Below are positions 25,712 to 35,099 of a stretch of DNA of 64,000 nt, in pieces. Under the pieces are notes generated by a model. The model saw nothing but the letters and a program-made list of their open reading frames with translations, did no database searches and was not told where the DNA came from. Numbering within the stretch: the stretch's first letter is position 1; every line of letters begins with the position of its first letter. This DNA comes from Synechococcus sp. PROS-7-1. GTDB lineage: Bacteria; Cyanobacteriota; Cyanobacteriia; PCC-6307; Cyanobiaceae. Position numbers and translations under genes: made by a program. Where the stretch lies: the NCBI RefSeq assembly GCF_014279795.1, contig NZ_CP047945.1, positions 124,001 through 188,000 of the forward strand, in the 5' to 3' direction.

Positions 25712-27981
25712 CAGGATCCAAGGCCAACCAAGGCCTTCAGTTTGCGCTTCACTTTGCCGCCCAAACGCTTGGCTTTGCCGGCGGCGCGTCGCCAAAGTGG
25801 TGGTCGTGGCTCCGCTGCTGCAAGCGGCTCAGCGACGGCCTCAGCAGCGGGTTCCTGAGAGGGGAGCGGCGACAGCCGCCGGGGCAAGCGCTCATGGAAG
25901 GCTTGCCAGCTCTGTTGAATGCGCCAGCTCTCCACCGCACTGGCGAGCTGATAGTCCTCAGACCCGGTTTGTCTGGCCATCAGCGCGGCCTGCAGATGGC
26001 CGCGCAGGCTGGGGGCGTCTGCGGCGCTGAGCCAGCGACGATCCTGCGCTCGCACCAGCTCGGCACTGCCACCCACGTCGGTCACCACCATCGTCAGTCC
26101 ACTGTCCAGCAACTCCTCCACCACGCAGGGACTGTTCTCGATCAGCGAGGGGATCACCACCACGGCCTGCAGCTCCATCAGGCGCTGCAGTGCCGCATCA
26201 CGCAGCAGACCCTGCTCATGTTGTGTGGCGATCCCGATGCCCTGCAGCTGGTCTCGCACCAGCTGGCTTCCCCATAACGGCTCTCCGTTGGCTTGCAATC
26301 CCACCACGCAATCCGTGCCGAGGAAGAGAACGCGCTCGGGTGCAGGCTCCAAGCCTTGCAAGGCAGCGAGAAACAATGTCAGCCCTTTGCGCTGCTCCAT
26401 CCGGCCGAAATACACGCAATCCACCCGTTCACCCTTAGGCGTCTGCTTGGCGTCGGTGGCTTGCAGCCGTTGCGGTAGAGGGCAATTGCGATTCACCACC
26501 AGGTGTGCTGGCCTGGCGCCGTGGAGCAGATGCTCACTCACCCAGTGAGCCATCGCCTGAGACGGGGAAACGAGCCAATCGGCTTGCTGCAGCCCGTCTA
26601 CTTCCAGGGCGCGCACAAGCCCCTCATCAAACAGCTGGCTTTCGTCCGCCAGCAACGCGCCGGCGTCGTCTCGGGGCCAGGGATTCCCGCTCCTGGCCCA
26701 GGCACTGGGGCCATGCAGCCCAACCACCAACTGCGGTGGATGGGGCTGGAGAGCCTCTTTCAGCCCGCTCGCGAGTCCCAACCAGTCATGCAGGTGCACC
26801 ACATCACTGTTGTGATTCCTGAGCCAAGCGGCCACCTGTCTCACCAGCTCCAGGCGGCTGCAGCCGCTGCTGTCCAGTCGATGCACGCCAACACCTTTGA
26901 GTTCTGGCCCGTCGACGCTGCTGCCCGGTTGCACCAGCAACACATCAACCCGATGACCGGCTGCACGCAAGGTCTCGGCCAGTTCGCGCAGGGCTGAGCC
27001 AATCCCACCTCCACCGCCCCAGCCCTGCAGCTCACTGGTCACGATGGTGACGTCCACTTTGGGCAGGAGCGTCTGCTCTCCTTGAAGCACGCTGTTCAGT
27101 TCCAGAGGCGCCGTGCCCTGAGCTGCTGCTTGGCTCAGGCTGTCGGCGAGGAGGGGAGGGAGGTTGTGGCTGCCCCCGCCTTGGTGTTCGAGGCATTGAC
27201 GCAGGGCCTGAGTGGCCGGATGCAGGTCGGCCTGAGGCGCTCCAGGATCGTTCGGGCGATCGCAGGCCATGCCCAGGGGCTCTGTGGGCAGTGATCGGTC
27301 CACGCGTTGCGCCAGTGCGCTTTGCAAGGTCTCGGCGAGGGGCCACTGCAGCCAAGTGCAAAGCCGGCCGATTTCCTCAGCAGGCTGGCTCATCAGCCGC
27401 TCGAAGCTGGTGAAGGCGCTGGCTCCATCTGGCACCTGCTGCACTGCAGCAAGACACTGGGCATAGGTGCGTTGCCAGAGCGCTTCGGCCCAGAGAGGCG
27501 GCACCTGCCCCTTGCTGCTGAAGGAACGGATGTTGCTGGTCGGATCGCGGTGCACCACCAGAGGACAGGGTTGGATGCTGAGAGCCTGCAGAACTTCAAG
27601 CCAGTCCTCCACCAGAATGGCGCTGCGAGGATCTTTCACCAGCCAGAGCGGGCTGTGTTGGAACCGCGAAGGCAGCAGCGATGCCAGGGCGTTCCGGAAG
27701 TGCTCCCGCGCAGGATGCTCCCGTTCCGGCAGCTGGAAGGCACTGCGGTAACTACTCCAGTGCCGTTGCAGGTCGAGCAGGCAGCGGTCTTGGAGCTGCA
27801 CGATCGAATCGTCTTCGAAATAGTCGTAACGGGGGCGGCGGTCTTCAGGAATGCGATCGCGCAGCAGCAAATCCGGCCCCAGGGGCAGCCCAGCGGCGTG
27901 CATCAGATTGCCGAGCAGGCTGGTGCCGCTGTTGTGCATGCCCAGAACCAGCACACAGCGTTTCTCGGTTGCTTGCAGCAC
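25711..27981 (-). CDS. Fusion: sulfotransferase-like domain + GT4 glycosyltransferase
   Basis: Protein of 756 residues. N-terminal part (about 1-230): CVLVLGMHNSGTSLLGNLMH, KDPR and LVVHRDPTSNIRSFSSK, a sulfotransferase-type nucleotide fold. Middle linker about 230-310. C-terminal part (about 312-715): VTIVTSELQGWGGGGGIGSA, VVHLHDWLG, VYFGRMEQRKGLTLFLAALQ and IPSLIENSPCVVEELLDSGL, a complete GT4. The tail is Lys/Arg-rich (KAKRLGGKVKRKLKAL), which may bind membrane lipid. One chain could add a sugar and sulfate it, or use the N-terminal fold only for binding. It starts 100 bases from a divergent gene of similar architecture. Confidence 0.85.
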   Translation of the reverse strand: MLQATEKRCVLVLGMHNSGTSLLGNLMHAAGLPLGPDLLLRDRIPEDRRPRYDYFEDDSIVQLQDRCLLDLQRHWSSYRSAFQLPEREHPAREHFRNALASLLPSRFQHSPLWLVKDPRSAILVEDWLEVLQALSIQPCPLVVHRDPTSNIRSFSSKGQVPPLWAEALWQRTYAQCLAAVQQVPDGASAFTSFERLMSQPAEEIGRLCTWLQWPLAETLQSALAQRVDRSLPTEPLGMACDRPNDPGAPQADLHPATQALRQCLEHQGGGSHNLPPLLADSLSQAAAQGTAPLELNSVLQGEQTLLPKVDVTIVTSELQGWGGGGGIGSALRELAETLRAAGHRVDVLLVQPGSSVDGPELKGVGVHRLDSSGCSRLELVRQVAAWLRNHNSDVVHLHDWLGLASGLKEALQPHPPQLVVGLHGPSAWARSGNPWPRDDAGALLADESQLFDEGLVRALEVDGLQQADWLVSPSQAMAHWVSEHLLHGARPAHLVVNRNCPLPQRLQATDAKQTPKGERVDCVYFGRMEQRKGLTLFLAALQGLEPAPERVLFLGTDCVVGLQANGEPLWGSQLVRDQLQGIGIATQHEQGLLRDAALQRLMELQAVVVIPSLIENSPCVVEELLDSGLTMVVTDVGGSAELVRAQDRRWLSAADAPSLRGHLQAALMARQTGSEDYQLASAVESWRIQQSWQAFHERLPRRLSPLPSQEPAAEAVAEPLAAAEPRPPLWRRAAGKAKRLGGKVKRKLKALVGLGS

Positions 27982-28081
27982 GCCAGTTAGAACCGCATTA
28001 TTCGCCGCTGCATGCTGGCATCAGACTGCGGCTCAGCGGTCATGCGCGATAACGTCGCGCCGACCTCGGTTGGCTGGGCCT

Positions 28082-30421
28082 GTGTCCGATCCTGCGCTGC
28101 TGCTGCTCGTGGGCATGCCGCAATGGACGCGCTTGCCACTCCTCCCCCTGCTGGGGAGTCTCGACTCCGTTGGCATGGTGCGCAACGGTGTTGCCGAAGC
28201 CGAGTCGCGCCTCCTGGCGGATCTGGAGCTGCGTTGGCCGGCATCAGGCCACAGCAGTGCCTTGCCTCCAGGCTGGAGGGAGCACCCTGCCACCTCGGCG
28301 GCGCGCCTTGATCTGCAAACAGAGTTGGCAGCGGCGTTGGCAGCACCGACGCAAGTTCTGGTGATCGACCATCTCTGCGATGGACGTTTGGTTCCGTTCT
28401 GGAGGGACCTGGCCCAAGAGCTCGGTGTTGCGCTGCACCTGCAGATTTGTCTGAGCGATCCGGCGACAATCGCCTCATCCCAGGCCCAGCAGCTCTGGTG
28501 GCGGCACAACCTCGAGGCCATTCACGCCGCGCGCAGCGCTGCCCTCCCGCTCTCGCTCATCGATGCAACGTCGGTGGGCGATCGTCCTGTGGCCTGGCTG
28601 GAGCGTTGGCTTCAGGCCTTGCCAGGGGTCTCCCCGGGGGCCGTTCAGCGCCAAGGGCTGCTGGCCCTCCTGAACCAGACTTTGAACCGTGATGGCGAGG
28701 CCTCCGAGCTCCCGGCCACGCACCCCCAACTGAAACAGCTCCATCAACGGCTGCTGCGCCAGCCCTTGCCCCATCGCCTTCCGGCTTCAGACCTGCCCAG
28801 CAGGCTGGCGGAGGCTCTGGCTCTGGGCATCGAGCGGCCGTCAGCAGCAGACCCTCGGGCCTGGAGCGACTGGTTGGACTGTTATCGCTCCTGTTCGGCG
28901 CCACGGGCCCATGCCGTGCCCCCGTTAGCCCCGGATCCTGTGCTGCACGTGTGTGGTCCTGCATGGCAGGAGCTCGAGCCCCATCAATGGCTGCAACGCG
29001 CCCCGCTGCAGGATCTCGGAGGCAGGCGCATCGATCCGCAGCGTTGTGGGCTCCACAGGATCAGCCTCTGCCCCGATCCCGCTGCGAAGGGGCCCCTGGA
29101 GCGAATCGCCCTCAACTTGGAGTTGCCGCCGCCGGAGCGGGCCCAGCACTGGTTGGAGCACCTGCGCGCCCAGCAGCTGATTCTTGATCCCGAACCAGCC
29201 CGGGTGCTGCTACTCCGCAATCTGGGACTGCCGGCTTGGTGGCTGGATCCACACGCACCGACCAATGGCTGGTTGCAGCAGCCGTTGGCATCCATGGCGT
29301 CTGCCTGGGCCCAGCAACTGGGCATGGCCCCACCGGAGCCGGGAGCTTTGGTCGTGCTGGGTGCCGCAGGCCGGGAGTTCGAGCAGGCCCTCACCCAGGA
29401 ATCCAGAACTGGCACCTTGCTGTTGCCACGCATTCAGTACTGGCCGGGTTGGCCAGAGCTGGTGGTGTCCGATGCGGTGGCTGGCCTGGCTCGGGCCGGC
29501 TGGCTCAGCGCTGCATCCCAGGAGGCAGCCCAGGTGCTGCAGGCCGGGGATCTTTCCGCGTCTGTGACGCCTGCTGATCTGCGGGCACTCCAGGCTGGAC
29601 GTCCGTTGCGGGTGTTGGCCGAAGACCGCCCCTCTCCACCCACGCAGGAGTTGTTTGCCTGGGGCAATGGCACCAGCCCAACCGCCGCGGTGGTGGTGAG
29701 CTTGTTTAATTACGCCGATCGCATCAGTGAGGCGCTTGACAGCGTCGTTGCGCAAACGGCTGCAGGGCTCGAACTGATCGTGGTGGATGACGCCTCCAGC
29801 GATGCCGGAGCCGAACAGGTGAAGGGCTGGATGGAGCGCTGTTTGGCCCACGCGGATCACCCGTTTGTGCGCCTGCTGCTGCTGAGCCATACCCGCAATG
29901 CCGGCCTGGCAGCGGCCCGTAATACGGCCTTTGCAGCGGCTCAGAGCCCCTGGTGCTTCGTGCTGGATGCCGACAATGCCCTCTATCCCCGGGCCGTGGA
30001 GGCCTGTCTGCAGCTGGCAGGCACGGGTGATGGGCAGCTGGCGGTGGTGCATCCGTTGCTGGCCGTGGAGGTTGAAGCTGGCCGGCCGGATGATCAGCGC
30101 AGCTTGGTAAGCACAGCCAGCTGGCAGCGATCCCGCCTGCTTGGCGGCAATGTGGTGGATGCGATGGCTCTGGTGCGCCGCACGGCCTGGCTTGCCGTCG
30201 GTGGCTACACCCACATCCAGGGTGGTTGGGAGGATTTCGACTTCTGGTGCAAGTTGCTGGATGCCTGTTTTTATGGACTTCAGTGCCCTGAAGTGTTGGC
30301 GGTGTACCGCAGCCACGCCGACTCCATGAGCCACACCGCCACCAACCGCTCCTGGAGAGCGCTCTCGCGCACGCTCCAGGATCGACATCCCTGGCTGGAT
30401 TTGCCGCTGGCGACGCCTTGA
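28082..30421 (+). CDS. Large protein: degenerate sulfotransferase-like N-terminus + GT2 glycosyltransferase
   Basis: Protein of 779 residues from GTG 28082. The first strand PALLLLVGMPQWTRLPLLPL resembles the start of the sulfotransferase-like domain of the divergent fusion protein but lacks the phosphate-binding Gly/Ser/Thr. Residues about 300-530 are of unknown fold. The C-terminal 240 residues are GT2: AAVVVSLFNYADRISEALDS, LIVVDDASSD, CFVLDADNALYPRAVEACLQ (DxD) and GGWEDFDFWCKLL. The start is uncertain; an extension to 27851 overlaps the opposite gene and reads poorly. First gene of a six-gene plus run ending at 35099. Confidence 0.78.
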   Translation: MSDPALLLLVGMPQWTRLPLLPLLGSLDSVGMVRNGVAEAESRLLADLELRWPASGHSSALPPGWREHPATSAARLDLQTELAAALAAPTQVLVIDHLCDGRLVPFWRDLAQELGVALHLQICLSDPATIASSQAQQLWWRHNLEAIHAARSAALPLSLIDATSVGDRPVAWLERWLQALPGVSPGAVQRQGLLALLNQTLNRDGEASELPATHPQLKQLHQRLLRQPLPHRLPASDLPSRLAEALALGIERPSAADPRAWSDWLDCYRSCSAPRAHAVPPLAPDPVLHVCGPAWQELEPHQWLQRAPLQDLGGRRIDPQRCGLHRISLCPDPAAKGPLERIALNLELPPPERAQHWLEHLRAQQLILDPEPARVLLLRNLGLPAWWLDPHAPTNGWLQQPLASMASAWAQQLGMAPPEPGALVVLGAAGREFEQALTQESRTGTLLLPRIQYWPGWPELVVSDAVAGLARAGWLSAASQEAAQVLQAGDLSASVTPADLRALQAGRPLRVLAEDRPSPPTQELFAWGNGTSPTAAVVVSLFNYADRISEALDSVVAQTAAGLELIVVDDASSDAGAEQVKGWMERCLAHADHPFVRLLLLSHTRNAGLAAARNTAFAAAQSPWCFVLDADNALYPRAVEACLQLAGTGDGQLAVVHPLLAVEVEAGRPDDQRSLVSTASWQRSRLLGGNVVDAMALVRRTAWLAVGGYTHIQGGWEDFDFWCKLLDACFYGLQCPEVLAVYRSHADSMSHTATNRSWRALSRTLQDRHPWLDLPLATP

Positions 30422-30428
30422 CCCGGCC

Positions 30429-31256
30429 ATGAACGATGTGCTGTTCATCAGCCTCGATTCCTGTCGCTACGACACGTTTCGAGCGTCGTATCGCAGGGGT
30501 GCGCTCCCCCACCTGGCGTCTCTGGGGCCGCTGCACAAGGCGATGGCTCCGAGTCATTTCACCTACGGCAGTCATGCGGCGTTCTGGATGGGCTTCACCC
30601 CAGGCGTTCAAGGGAGTTCAGCGCCTCTGCTCAATCCCAAGGTGCTCAAGTTGTTTCGCCTGGGCCATGGGCAGCGCCAGCAGGATCAGGGTGACGACGC
30701 CCTGGGCTTTGCACTGGAAGGCGCCAATGTGATCGATGGGTTCCGGCGCAAGGGGTACAGCACGATCGGCAGTGGTGCGGTGGGCTGGTTCGACACCGCA
30801 ACAGCCACCGGTTCCGTGTTGGCCCAACCGTTTGACCGGTTTCAGTTCGCCGGTGACTGCTGGAGTCTGCACAGGCAATTGGCTTGGATCAATGATCGCT
30901 TGCAGGAGCTGCCGCCAGACCAGCCCTGTTTTCTGTTTCTCAACGTTGGTGAAACCCATCTGCCCTACTGGCATGAGGGTGCGGACTGGCCACGCTGGCC
31001 CAGCCCCTGTGAGCCCTTTGGTGGGTCTTCCTGCAGTGCACGGCAGAGTCGGCGCCGGCAGCGGGCGTGCCTGGAATGGGTCGATCAGCAGTTGGCACCA
31101 CTGCTGCAACGATTCAGCGCTGGCACGGTGATGGTGTGTGCCGACCATGGCGACTGCTGGGGGGAGAATGGTCTCTGGGCCCACGGCATCAGCCACCCTG
31201 CAACCCTCACGGTGCCCTTGATCCTGCGCGTGCGTGGCGAGCCTGTTCATGCCTGA
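30429..31256 (+). CDS. Sulfatase / alkaline-phosphatase superfamily protein
   Basis: Protein of 275 residues. VLFISLDSCRYDTFRASYRR at the start and VMVCADHGDCWGENGLWAHG near residue 235 match the metal-binding ends of the alkaline phosphatase/sulfatase fold. The nucleophile region reads SLDSCRYD; the CxPxR formylglycine signature of true sulfatases is absent. It may therefore be a phosphodiesterase, a phospho-group transferase acting on the glycan, or an inactive relative. It is short for the superfamily. No signal peptide or membrane helix, so cytoplasmic. It overlaps the next gene by 8 bases. Confidence 0.72.
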   Translation: MNDVLFISLDSCRYDTFRASYRRGALPHLASLGPLHKAMAPSHFTYGSHAAFWMGFTPGVQGSSAPLLNPKVLKLFRLGHGQRQQDQGDDALGFALEGANVIDGFRRKGYSTIGSGAVGWFDTATATGSVLAQPFDRFQFAGDCWSLHRQLAWINDRLQELPPDQPCFLFLNVGETHLPYWHEGADWPRWPSPCEPFGGSSCSARQSRRRQRACLEWVDQQLAPLLQRFSAGTVMVCADHGDCWGENGLWAHGISHPATLTVPLILRVRGEPVHA

Positions 31257-32364
31257 CCAGTTGCTGCGGGAATGGCCGCCCGGTTACGGCGGCGTTGAGC
31301 GGGTGGCCCACGAGTTGGCCGCCGTGTGGGGCGGCACCGTGTGGAGCTTTGATGTCCAGGGCTTGCGCGCCAGCGAGCTGGATGCCCTGGCGGTGACCTA
31401 CCCGCGCCGCTGCCTGCCTTGCACGCCGGCCTTGGGACGGCTGCGGTTGCCCCTGCCGTCGCGAGCTCTCTGGCAGCTGCTGCGCTCTTCGCGGCCTCTG
31501 CATGGTCATCTGCCCTCTCCGGGGGTGTTGCTGCTGCTGGTGCTGGCCCGCGTGCTGCGGCCGCGCCGCCGGGTCACGGCCCACTGGCATTGCTTTCTGG
31601 AGCCCGAGGCTGGCCTGAATGGCCGTTTGTATGCGCTCTACCAGCGGCTGGCGTTGCTGGTGGTGCCCCGGCTGGGCGGTGTGATCACCACCTCGCCGCT
31701 GTTGCGCGAGGAGTTGTTGCGTTGCGGCTGCCATCAGGACCGGGTGGCGGTGCTCTCGTGCTGCCTCAGTGCTGAGCAGGAGGCCGGCGCTCTCGCCCTG
31801 CCGCAACGGCTGGCCGAGCCTGAACGGCCCCTGCAGCTGCTGTTCATCGGCCGCCTCGACAGCTACAAGCGGCTCGACTGGTTGCTAGAGGCTCTGGCCA
31901 CCCTCTCCCAACCCTGGCGCCTGGTGGTGGTGGGTGATGGGCCGCGGCGCTCGCTGTTCGAATCCCTCAGCCGCGATCTCTTCTCAGGTCAGGTTGAGCG
32001 ATCGGTGCAGTTCCTTGGCCGCTTGGATGAGAGCGCCAAGCTCGCCCAGCTAGCTGCGGCGGATGTGCTGGTGTTGCCATCGGATCGCAGCAATGAAGCC
32101 TTCGGGATCGTGCAACTGGAGGCCATGGCGGCCGGCATTCCCGCACTGGCGTTTCAACGCCGCCGCTCTGGCATGGGCTGGGTTGGGCAGTTGCCCGGCC
32201 TGCGCTGGGCGCAGACCCCGGACACGCTTGCCGAGGTGCTGCAGAGGCTGGCGGCTGATCCTGCGTTGCGCCGTCGTTTGGGGCAGCAGGCCCGAGAGCG
32301 CTACCGAGCGATGTTTGCTCGCGGCGTCTGGCTGACGAATCTCAGCGCCTGGGATCAGCGGTAG
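31249..32364 (+). CDS. GT4 family glycosyltransferase
   Basis: Protein of 371 residues from ATG 31249. Acceptor domain with LREWPPGYGGVERVAHELAA near the start; donor domain with LLFIGRLDSYKRLDWLLEAL and AFGIVQLEAMAAGIPALAF. The start overlaps the upstream stop by 8 bases; GTG 31234 is possible and would add five residues. It ends 10 bases before the ABC ATPase gene. Confidence 0.86.
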   Translation: MPDQLLREWPPGYGGVERVAHELAAVWGGTVWSFDVQGLRASELDALAVTYPRRCLPCTPALGRLRLPLPSRALWQLLRSSRPLHGHLPSPGVLLLLVLARVLRPRRRVTAHWHCFLEPEAGLNGRLYALYQRLALLVVPRLGGVITTSPLLREELLRCGCHQDRVAVLSCCLSAEQEAGALALPQRLAEPERPLQLLFIGRLDSYKRLDWLLEALATLSQPWRLVVVGDGPRRSLFESLSRDLFSGQVERSVQFLGRLDESAKLAQLAAADVLVLPSDRSNEAFGIVQLEAMAAGIPALAFQRRRSGMGWVGQLPGLRWAQTPDTLAEVLQRLAADPALRRRLGQQARERYRAMFARGVWLTNLSAWDQR

Positions 32365-32374
32365 TCTGCCCGCG

Positions 32375-33175
32375 ATGCCTAAGGACGTTCTCACAACCAA
32401 GCCCCAGGTTCAGGTCGCCGCTGAACAGCCTGTGGCTTTGCATTTAGAGAACGTGCGTCTGGATATTCCGGTGGCGACCACCGAAACCCGCAGCCTTAAG
32501 GCCACCCTGATCCGCTCGGTGACGGGCGGACGCCTCAATCGCAGCCGTGGCGGTGCGGTAATCACGGCCCTGGAAAACGTGAACTGCACCGTGCATGAAG
32601 GTGAGCGGGTGGCCCTGATCGGCCACAACGGCGCTGGCAAGTCCACATTTCTGCGCCTGATCTCCGGGGTGTATCAACACTCAGCCGGGGTGTTTCAGGC
32701 CCATGTACCCGTGCATCCGATGATCCACAAGAGCTTCATCACCAGCCCTGAGCTCAGTGGACAACAAGCGATCAAGGCTCATTACCTGATGATGCACGGC
32801 AACCTGCGAGGCTTCGAGGCCTTCTGCAGCGATGTGGTGACCTTTTCCGGGCTTGGCGATTTCGTGCATCTGCCGGTGAAGACCTACAGCCAGGGCATGG
32901 CGGCGCGCCTGATCTTTGCTGTGCTCACCGGATCCCGGCATGAATGTCTGGCTATGGATGAGGGCTTTGGCGCTGGAGACAGCAGCTTTTACGAGAAGGC
33001 GAAGAATCGCCTTGAGGCCTTTCTGGCGTCGGCGGGCACCTTGTTGCTGGCGTCCCATTCCGACGATCTCTTGAAGCGTTTCTGCAGCCGCGGGCTGGTG
33101 TTCAGCGAGGGCAGCATCGTGTTCGATGGGCCACTTGAGCAGGCTCTCAGCCATTACCACGCGTCCCAGGGTTGA
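32375..33175 (+). CDS. ABC-2 polysaccharide exporter, ATPase subunit (Wzt/KpsT-like)
   Basis: Protein of 266 residues. Walker A GHNGAGKSTFLRL near residue 83, signature-like TYSQGMAARLIFAV, Walker B CLAMDEGFGAGD and switch His in LLLASHSDDL. This TYSQGM form of the signature is characteristic of ATPases that export O-antigen, capsule or teichoic acid with an ABC-2 permease. It lacks the C-terminal carbohydrate-binding domain of long Wzt proteins, so chain-end recognition is not expected in this subunit. The stop overlaps the permease start (TGATG). Confidence 0.92.
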   Translation: MPKDVLTTKPQVQVAAEQPVALHLENVRLDIPVATTETRSLKATLIRSVTGGRLNRSRGGAVITALENVNCTVHEGERVALIGHNGAGKSTFLRLISGVYQHSAGVFQAHVPVHPMIHKSFITSPELSGQQAIKAHYLMMHGNLRGFEAFCSDVVTFSGLGDFVHLPVKTYSQGMAARLIFAVLTGSRHECLAMDEGFGAGDSSFYEKAKNRLEAFLASAGTLLLASHSDDLLKRFCSRGLVFSEGSIVFDGPLEQALSHYHASQG

Positions 33176-33999
33176 TGAGCGTGTCTGCTTCCACTGCTTC
33201 TGGTCGTCCCCGGCGCGAGTCTGTGCGTCGCACCCTGCGCGATGCCTGGCGCAGCCGCCGGGTGTGGTGGTTCACCGCCACGGCCCGCACCCGTGCCCGA
33301 TTCGCGCGCACCACCCTGGGGAGCTTCTGGCTCGGACTCTCCAATCTGTTTTCAATCGCCGTGCTGGCGGCGGTGTACGGCACCGTGTTCAAGGTGCAGA
33401 ACTTCACCGTGTATGTGGTGTATCTCGGCTTGGGCCTGGTGGTGTGGAACACCATCAGCGCGGCCGTGAGTGGTGCGCCGAATCTCTTTGAGCACAACCG
33501 CGATCACCTCCACAACATCAATCTGCATCCGATTTTTTACACCCTGGAGGAATGGGCGTTTCAGTTGCAAACCTTCCTGCAATCCTTCCTGATGGTGTTG
33601 CTGGCGCTCAGTTTCTTCCAGCACAATCTGCTAATCAATCTGCTGCTTTGGGGTTGGCTGCCACTGCTGAATCTATTTCTGTTTTTGTATTGGTTTCCGA
33701 TGCTCACCTGCCTGCTCGGGGCTCGCTTTCGTGATCTCTACCAGCTCGTTCCGATCGTGCTGCAGTTGGTGTTTCTGCTCTCGCCGATTCTGTATGAAAA
33801 GAAGAATCTCGGGGCCATGGCCTGGACGGCCAACATCAATCCTCTTTACCGGATTCTGTCGCCGATCCGTCACACCTTGATGGCGGGTGAGGTGCAGTGG
33901 GGTGTGGGCCTGGTGCTGCTGGCGGCCAATGCCCTGGGCATCTGGATTGCGATCAGGCTGCTCAACAGCGAACGTCGCAACATCCCCTTCCTGATCTGA
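33175..33999 (+). CDS. ABC-2 polysaccharide exporter, permease subunit (Wzm/KpsM-like)
   Basis: Protein of 274 residues. A basic cytoplasmic N-terminus (RRTLRDAWRSRRVWWFTATA) precedes about six hydrophobic segments. FARTTLGSFWLGLSNL and LLSPILYEKKNLGAMAWTAN with INPLYRI are typical of the ABC-2 polysaccharide permease family. It forms a transporter with the preceding ATPase and would move an undecaprenyl-linked glycan across the inner membrane. The start ATG 33175 overlaps the ATPase stop; TTG 33172 is unlikely. The stop overlaps the next start (TGATG). Confidence 0.92.
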   Translation: MSVSASTASGRPRRESVRRTLRDAWRSRRVWWFTATARTRARFARTTLGSFWLGLSNLFSIAVLAAVYGTVFKVQNFTVYVVYLGLGLVVWNTISAAVSGAPNLFEHNRDHLHNINLHPIFYTLEEWAFQLQTFLQSFLMVLLALSFFQHNLLINLLLWGWLPLLNLFLFLYWFPMLTCLLGARFRDLYQLVPIVLQLVFLLSPILYEKKNLGAMAWTANINPLYRILSPIRHTLMAGEVQWGVGLVLLAANALGIWIAIRLLNSERRNIPFLI

Positions 34000-35099
34000 T
34001 GCAGTTGATCAACCTGCTCTCCTGGCTGCCCGGCCATTCCGGTTTCGGCAGCTACGTGCAGCGGGTGGTGCCCGGACTCGATGGTCTGCGCCTGCAGCTC
34101 GGGATTGATGGTCAAGGCGCCTTGCTGACGCCTGGGCAGTGGTTGCCTCAGCCTCCGGCCTGGGCGCCGGGGCGGCGTATGCGCGTTCTGCAGCGCTACA
34201 GCCTGGTGCAGCACGGCCTCAACCTGCCGGCTCTGCTGCAAAGCCATGGGATCCAGCTGGATCAGTTCGAGGCGATCTACTCGCCCTTTTTTGATGCCCT
34301 GCTCTGCTGGCCAGACGTTCCCCAGCTGATCACCTGCCACGACCTCACCCCCCTGGTGGCCTCCAACAGCCGCAAAGCTTGGTTGCGCTATCGCCTCTGG
34401 CAACCGCGCCATTGCCAGGCCGCCACGCGCTTGATCGCCATCAGTCGTTATGTGGCGGATCAACTGGTGGCATTCGGTGTGGAATCGGATCGCATCGAGG
34501 TGATTCCCAATGGCATCCGTATCCAGCGCCCGCCACTCCTCGCGCCGTCCAGCCAAGACCTGGTGGCTTTAGCCCGGCACGACGTGAACAAGAATCTGCC
34601 GGCTCTGTTCCGGGGCATCGACCAGTTGCAGCGCCAGTGGCCCCAGTGGAGTGGAACGCTGCGCATCATCGGCCGCGGCGGTCGCCAGACCCCTCTGGTG
34701 CAGCGCTTGCGTCAAAGCTTGCCCCGGCCAGAGCAGGTTGAGTTGATCGATGCCCTGCCCCAGGCTGAGCTGATGGCCCTGGTGCGCGCCGCGATGGCCC
34801 TGCTCTCCGCCAGCACAGAAGAAGGCTTCGATTACCCGGTGTTGGAGGCGAAGGCCGAAGGCCTTCCCACCCTGATCAGCGACATCCCTGTGCACCGGGA
34901 ATTCCATGAGGGTTCATCGCTGTTTTTCCCCACAGACGACGACGGCACGGCCATGGCCGGCCAGGTGCGCGCGTTGCTGGGGGATGGAGCTCTGTGGAGC
35001 CATCTCTCCTCTGCCGGTCTGGACCTGGCCCGATCCCTCTCTGTGGACCGGCAGATCGCCCAGATCAGAGATCAGTTGGCTGCTCTTGGCGCCAGCTGA
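33999..35099 (+). CDS. GT4 family glycosyltransferase
   Basis: Protein of 366 residues starting MQLINLLSWLPGHSGFGSYV. Acceptor domain with CHDLTPLVASNSRKAWLRYR; donor domain with ARHDVNKNLPALFRGIDQLQ and ASTEEGFDYPVLEAKAEGLP. Fits GT4 mannosyltransferase-like enzymes of polysaccharide loci. ATG 33999 overlaps the permease stop by one base, so it belongs to the exporter transcript. The 3' end overlaps the convergent gene by 28 bases. Confidence 0.86.
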   Translation: MQLINLLSWLPGHSGFGSYVQRVVPGLDGLRLQLGIDGQGALLTPGQWLPQPPAWAPGRRMRVLQRYSLVQHGLNLPALLQSHGIQLDQFEAIYSPFFDALLCWPDVPQLITCHDLTPLVASNSRKAWLRYRLWQPRHCQAATRLIAISRYVADQLVAFGVESDRIEVIPNGIRIQRPPLLAPSSQDLVALARHDVNKNLPALFRGIDQLQRQWPQWSGTLRIIGRGGRQTPLVQRLRQSLPRPEQVELIDALPQAELMALVRAAMALLSASTEEGFDYPVLEAKAEGLPTLISDIPVHREFHEGSSLFFPTDDDGTAMAGQVRALLGDGALWSHLSSAGLDLARSLSVDRQIAQIRDQLAALGAS

